From positions 10,840,211 to 10,904,210 of the forward strand of contig OZ018413.1 of assembly GCA_963969595.1 (NCBI GenBank): a stretch of DNA of 64,000 nucleotides, read 5' to 3'. Source of the stretch: Neckera pumila. Its lineage: Eukaryota; Streptophyta; Bryopsida; Hypnales; Neckeraceae. Below are positions 61,301 to 64,000 of this stretch, in pieces; the first letter of the stretch is position 1, and each line of letters opens with the position of its first letter. Made by a program: the position numbers and the translations under genes. The notes under the pieces are model-generated. The model did not search any database. It had not been told where the DNA came from and was given only the letters and a program-made list of their open reading frames with translations.

Positions 61301-63334
61301 ACATGTAATTGGAGCAATTATGTGGATAAGCAGGCTCTTTTGGAAAATATGTTCAAAGGTAGTGGATTTAGAGCAAAAAGAGCAAATGATGCTGGATGTT
61401 GCTGAAACCATTTGTGCATTAGAGAAAGAACTACCACCATCCATTTTTGTAGTAATGTTGCATCTTCCAATACATTTGGTATAGGAGTTATTTATATGTG
61501 GTCAAGAACACACGCGCTGGATGTACCTGTTTGAGAGATACATGAAAGGATTGAAAGTTTTGTGAAAAACAAAGCTAGACCTGAAGATAGCATGGCTTAT
61601 GGTTATCTGAGGGAGGAGTCTATAGGATTCTTATATGAGTACCTAGCAGATTACACTCCCACAACAAAGAGGGCATGGGATGATAAAGAAGAACCCGCAA
61701 TGTATGATGAAATTCTGGAGGGAGGTAAGTGAGACTGGACTATGTCTGTGGAATTCCAGAAACTTGTCCATGGCTTTGTCCTAGACAATATGGAGCACAT
61801 GGAGGTTTACAGAAGGTGCGTGTGAACTATTGTCCTTTGAACAAAGCAATTCTATTGGCGGGATTCATGACCATTTTCTTCCGTGTTGTAAGAGTATTTA
61901 CGAAAAATTCCTTATTATGTACTGTGAACCAGTCCGAGTGTTTTCAAATCCGTTAATGGTGTCCATTTGCACTTCCATTAAATGTCTCAAGAAGTTGACC
62001 TATTCATTTTTTACCAAGACGACATCATTATAGCTTTACAAAGGTGATTGAGCTTTAATACTCTACCGTTAATATCTGTGACTTGATCATATTGCAGGTC
62101 ATACAAAGCAGCCGTTGCACAACGCAATGTTGAAAGGGAAATGTACAGACAACAATAGCGGCAAGGGGGATGGCGCACAAGATTCGCTTACCCTGCTGAC
62201 CTTCAAAGCTTGTCCAAATTCTCTATTTGGGTTCTGGAAGAGGTTCGCCGTGAGAAACAAGTTGGTATCACTATAGATTCCAACGTTGTCGACACTGCTA
62301 GAGGACCCTTGGAAGTTGTGGCTTCATAGAAGTCAATGTATGCTTACGGAAACCATTATTGGGTATTGAGTGCCGAGCAATCTTTGAAAACGGCAGATAG
62401 TGGAGTTGCTGCTACATTCCGACAGGTATGTAGAAATGGAATTTGAGATGTTCATCAGGTTGATGCAAATGTGGAATACGTTGGTCACATCAAAGAGATA
62501 TTGGAACTCAACTATAGACGGCACTGTGTAGTAGTGCTAGTCTATGATTTTGTCAAGGCAAATTATGTGGAAGAGAAAACAACAATTGTCAAAGACAGGT
62601 GGGGGTTCACATTGGCAAACTATGAGAGGAGGCTAGGTATTATTTGTTGAGACAGTTTTACATTCCCAAGACATTGTGAGCAAGTATTCTATTGTAATTC
62701 AGCAGAAGCACTAGGTTGGAAAGTCGTGCTCAGAAAAGAGGTTACAGGCAGACAAGTGTTACCACAGCAGGAAGAAGACCGAGAGCCTGAACTATTCAGC
62801 ATGGTAAATGATGATGATTTTGAAGGCTTACGGCCAGAGCGAGATGTTGGGGAGGGGCTAGTGCATGCAATGCCTACCGGTCATGATGTCGTACTGGAGG
62901 AGGTTCTTGTACGTGGGAGACAGAGGGCAATGCATGGAAGAGGAGGACGTGGGAGTTGTCATCATCACAGAGCGGAAGCAAGAAGAAGCGCTCCAGGTTC
63001 AACACGCGGTGGTCGTGGTGGTCAACGAGGGGGAGGTGTTCACAGAGCTCCAATGAGCGGAGGACCATCCTTTCATTTACAGGAGCCTCAGACTTTCGTT
63101 GAAGAGGACCAAGAGGAAGAGGAGTCTTTGTACAAGCAAAATATTGGAAGAGATGGAAAGGCTTGCAAAAGAAGTGGAGAAAGCAACGAAGTTGGAGGGG
63201 AGAGGAGCAGGCCCCGAATAGAAGTGATGTTGGACGGGGAGAATGAGGACAATATTGACAACAGTGACAAGAGCAGTTTCAGGAGTTCCGACACTTCTTC
63301 TTCATCCGATCTTGATGAGGATCAGAGTGCATAA
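58400..63334 (+). pseudogene. TNP2-type CACTA transposase with RGG/acidic tail (copy 2)
   Basis: Exon 1 (58400-58579) encodes 60 residues with the zinc-binding block CACKKCHGF...THWKYGH. The next exon starts at 58800 and stays in one frame to about 60290 despite stops at 59349 (TAA), 59667, 59676 and 59922 (TAG). It carries LLMKLGLSHESIH, CPKCNKSKYVEGSQS, LKWHSSNHSIEGKMRSTVDS, GLLLDGVNPHSL, YNLPPYLVTKCSL, IDVYLQPLVHELKKLW and ISRQSGKGYAGCPICGEGTN. After an intron-like gap, 60914-61733 gives LPIRHLLDAMHCEKNVCENL, LKFPTNYVGSLKRKKQEGKL, HILLEQFLPVCLRN, LPPSIFVVMLHLPIHLV and KNKARPEDSMAYGYLREESI in shifting frames. The C-terminal part (62150-63334) has FSIWVLEEVRREKQVGITID, further stops (62326 TAG, 62441 and 62648 TGA), then a Gly/Arg-rich stretch (GRGGRGSC, STRGGRGGQRGGG) and an acidic Ser-rich end. 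It is more complete than copy 1 but not functional as it stands. Confidence 0.85.
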
Positions 63335-64000
63335 AAGGAGATCAGATTCTGTGTTTGAAGTGCACAACAAATTTGGCAGAATTAATAAGTGTGAGGCCTA
63401 TCCTTGCAGTGTGAGGGAATAGATTTGTTGTCTTGCATTTTATTGTGGATTACATAGGGGTGCTCCAAGACTTTTGTATGTATGACATTCCAGAAACTCT
63501 ATTTCATGCATTGTGAGGAAAAAGAGTCCTTAGCAAAATTTGTTGGCATCAAATGTAGAATGCGCACTAGATAATTTTAAGGTTGGTAGTGGCTTTGACG
63601 GTGGTACTTTTGAATTGGTCAATTATTATAACAGTGCAGTGACGCTGATTTGTTGAAACACGTGGGAGGATATGTTAATTTCTTTGCAGTGGAAGGCGGA
63701 CTTGAACGCAATGGTAGCTATGATTGCACGTTTTACTGACATTTACTTGTAAAGGAGATGGTCTTGAGCACTAGAGAACGGCTTTCACGGTAACAGTTCA
63801 GAGGGAAGAGGCAGAGAACAAAAAGACAGTGGAGAGTGAGGTCAATGATACAGTGGTATGTGACATATTCGGAGGTTATTTTTGCCTACATGCACTGCTT
63901 AAAATTTGACAGAAGAAGACGAAGACCCAAATACCTTATGGAAATGTTTGTACTTGTATAGCATACACAATGATCCTCTAATGCTATGCATTCATAAGGA
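63335..64000. other. 3' flank of TNP2 copy 2
   Basis: No coding frame is recognised. No inverted CACTA end (a TAGTG terminus with a matching TIR) is found, so the transposon probably ends beyond the window. Confidence 0.35.

Overview
The window looks like nuclear DNA of a land plant. It holds a plant-type exportin-1 (XPO1/CRM1) gene with 32 exons, a plant-specific DUF1664 gene, a tRNA-Arg(TCT), telo-box motifs upstream of both housekeeping genes, and many plant-type DNA transposons (CACTA/TNP2, a Stowaway-like MITE, a probable hAT MITE). I lean weakly towards a non-flowering land plant (bryophyte or lycophyte grade), from the mixed base composition and the somewhat divergent XPO1 protein, but the sequence alone does not settle the species.

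Layout. Positions 1-20.8 kb form the gene-bearing, more GC-rich part: a small foldback element (70-354), tRNA-Arg (1956-2028), a 13-bp minisatellite (about 2664-2832), a two-exon DUF1664 gene (3260-5044), a repeat-containing spacer, and XPO1 (8303-19824, + strand), which I could reconstruct completely as a 1072-residue protein with every splice phase consistent. Near 20.8 kb the composition changes abruptly to AT-rich, repeat-dominated DNA that runs to about 34 kb. This part carries nested inverted and tandem repeats (20797-22550), remnants of a Tc1/mariner-like transposase, a Stowaway-like MITE, and copies of a TTAA-flanked element family of about 0.9 kb with piggyBac-like ends. One further full copy lies at 46 kb. 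Around 34.7-37.4 kb lie exons of an unidentified gene whose intron carries a 1574-bp non-autonomous CACTA element with a perfect 3-bp target duplication.

From 40 kb onward the window is mostly decayed transposon coding sequence. Two TNP2 (CACTA/En-Spm transposase) pseudogenes lie on the + strand (47.4-49.9 kb and 58.4-63.3 kb). Each has decayed coding exons on the - strand to its left (41.0-44.0 kb and 51.3-57.2 kb), which suggests two head-to-head gene pairs. The second TNP2 copy is the more complete and ends in an Arg/Gly-rich and acidic tail. 

The three cellular genes are ordinary housekeeping genes and nothing suggests they act together; the rest is a transposon graveyard. The most unusual signals are the TTAA-flanked family, the possible head-to-head CACTA gene pairs, the CACTA insertion inside a gene of unknown function, and a GC-AG intron in XPO1.
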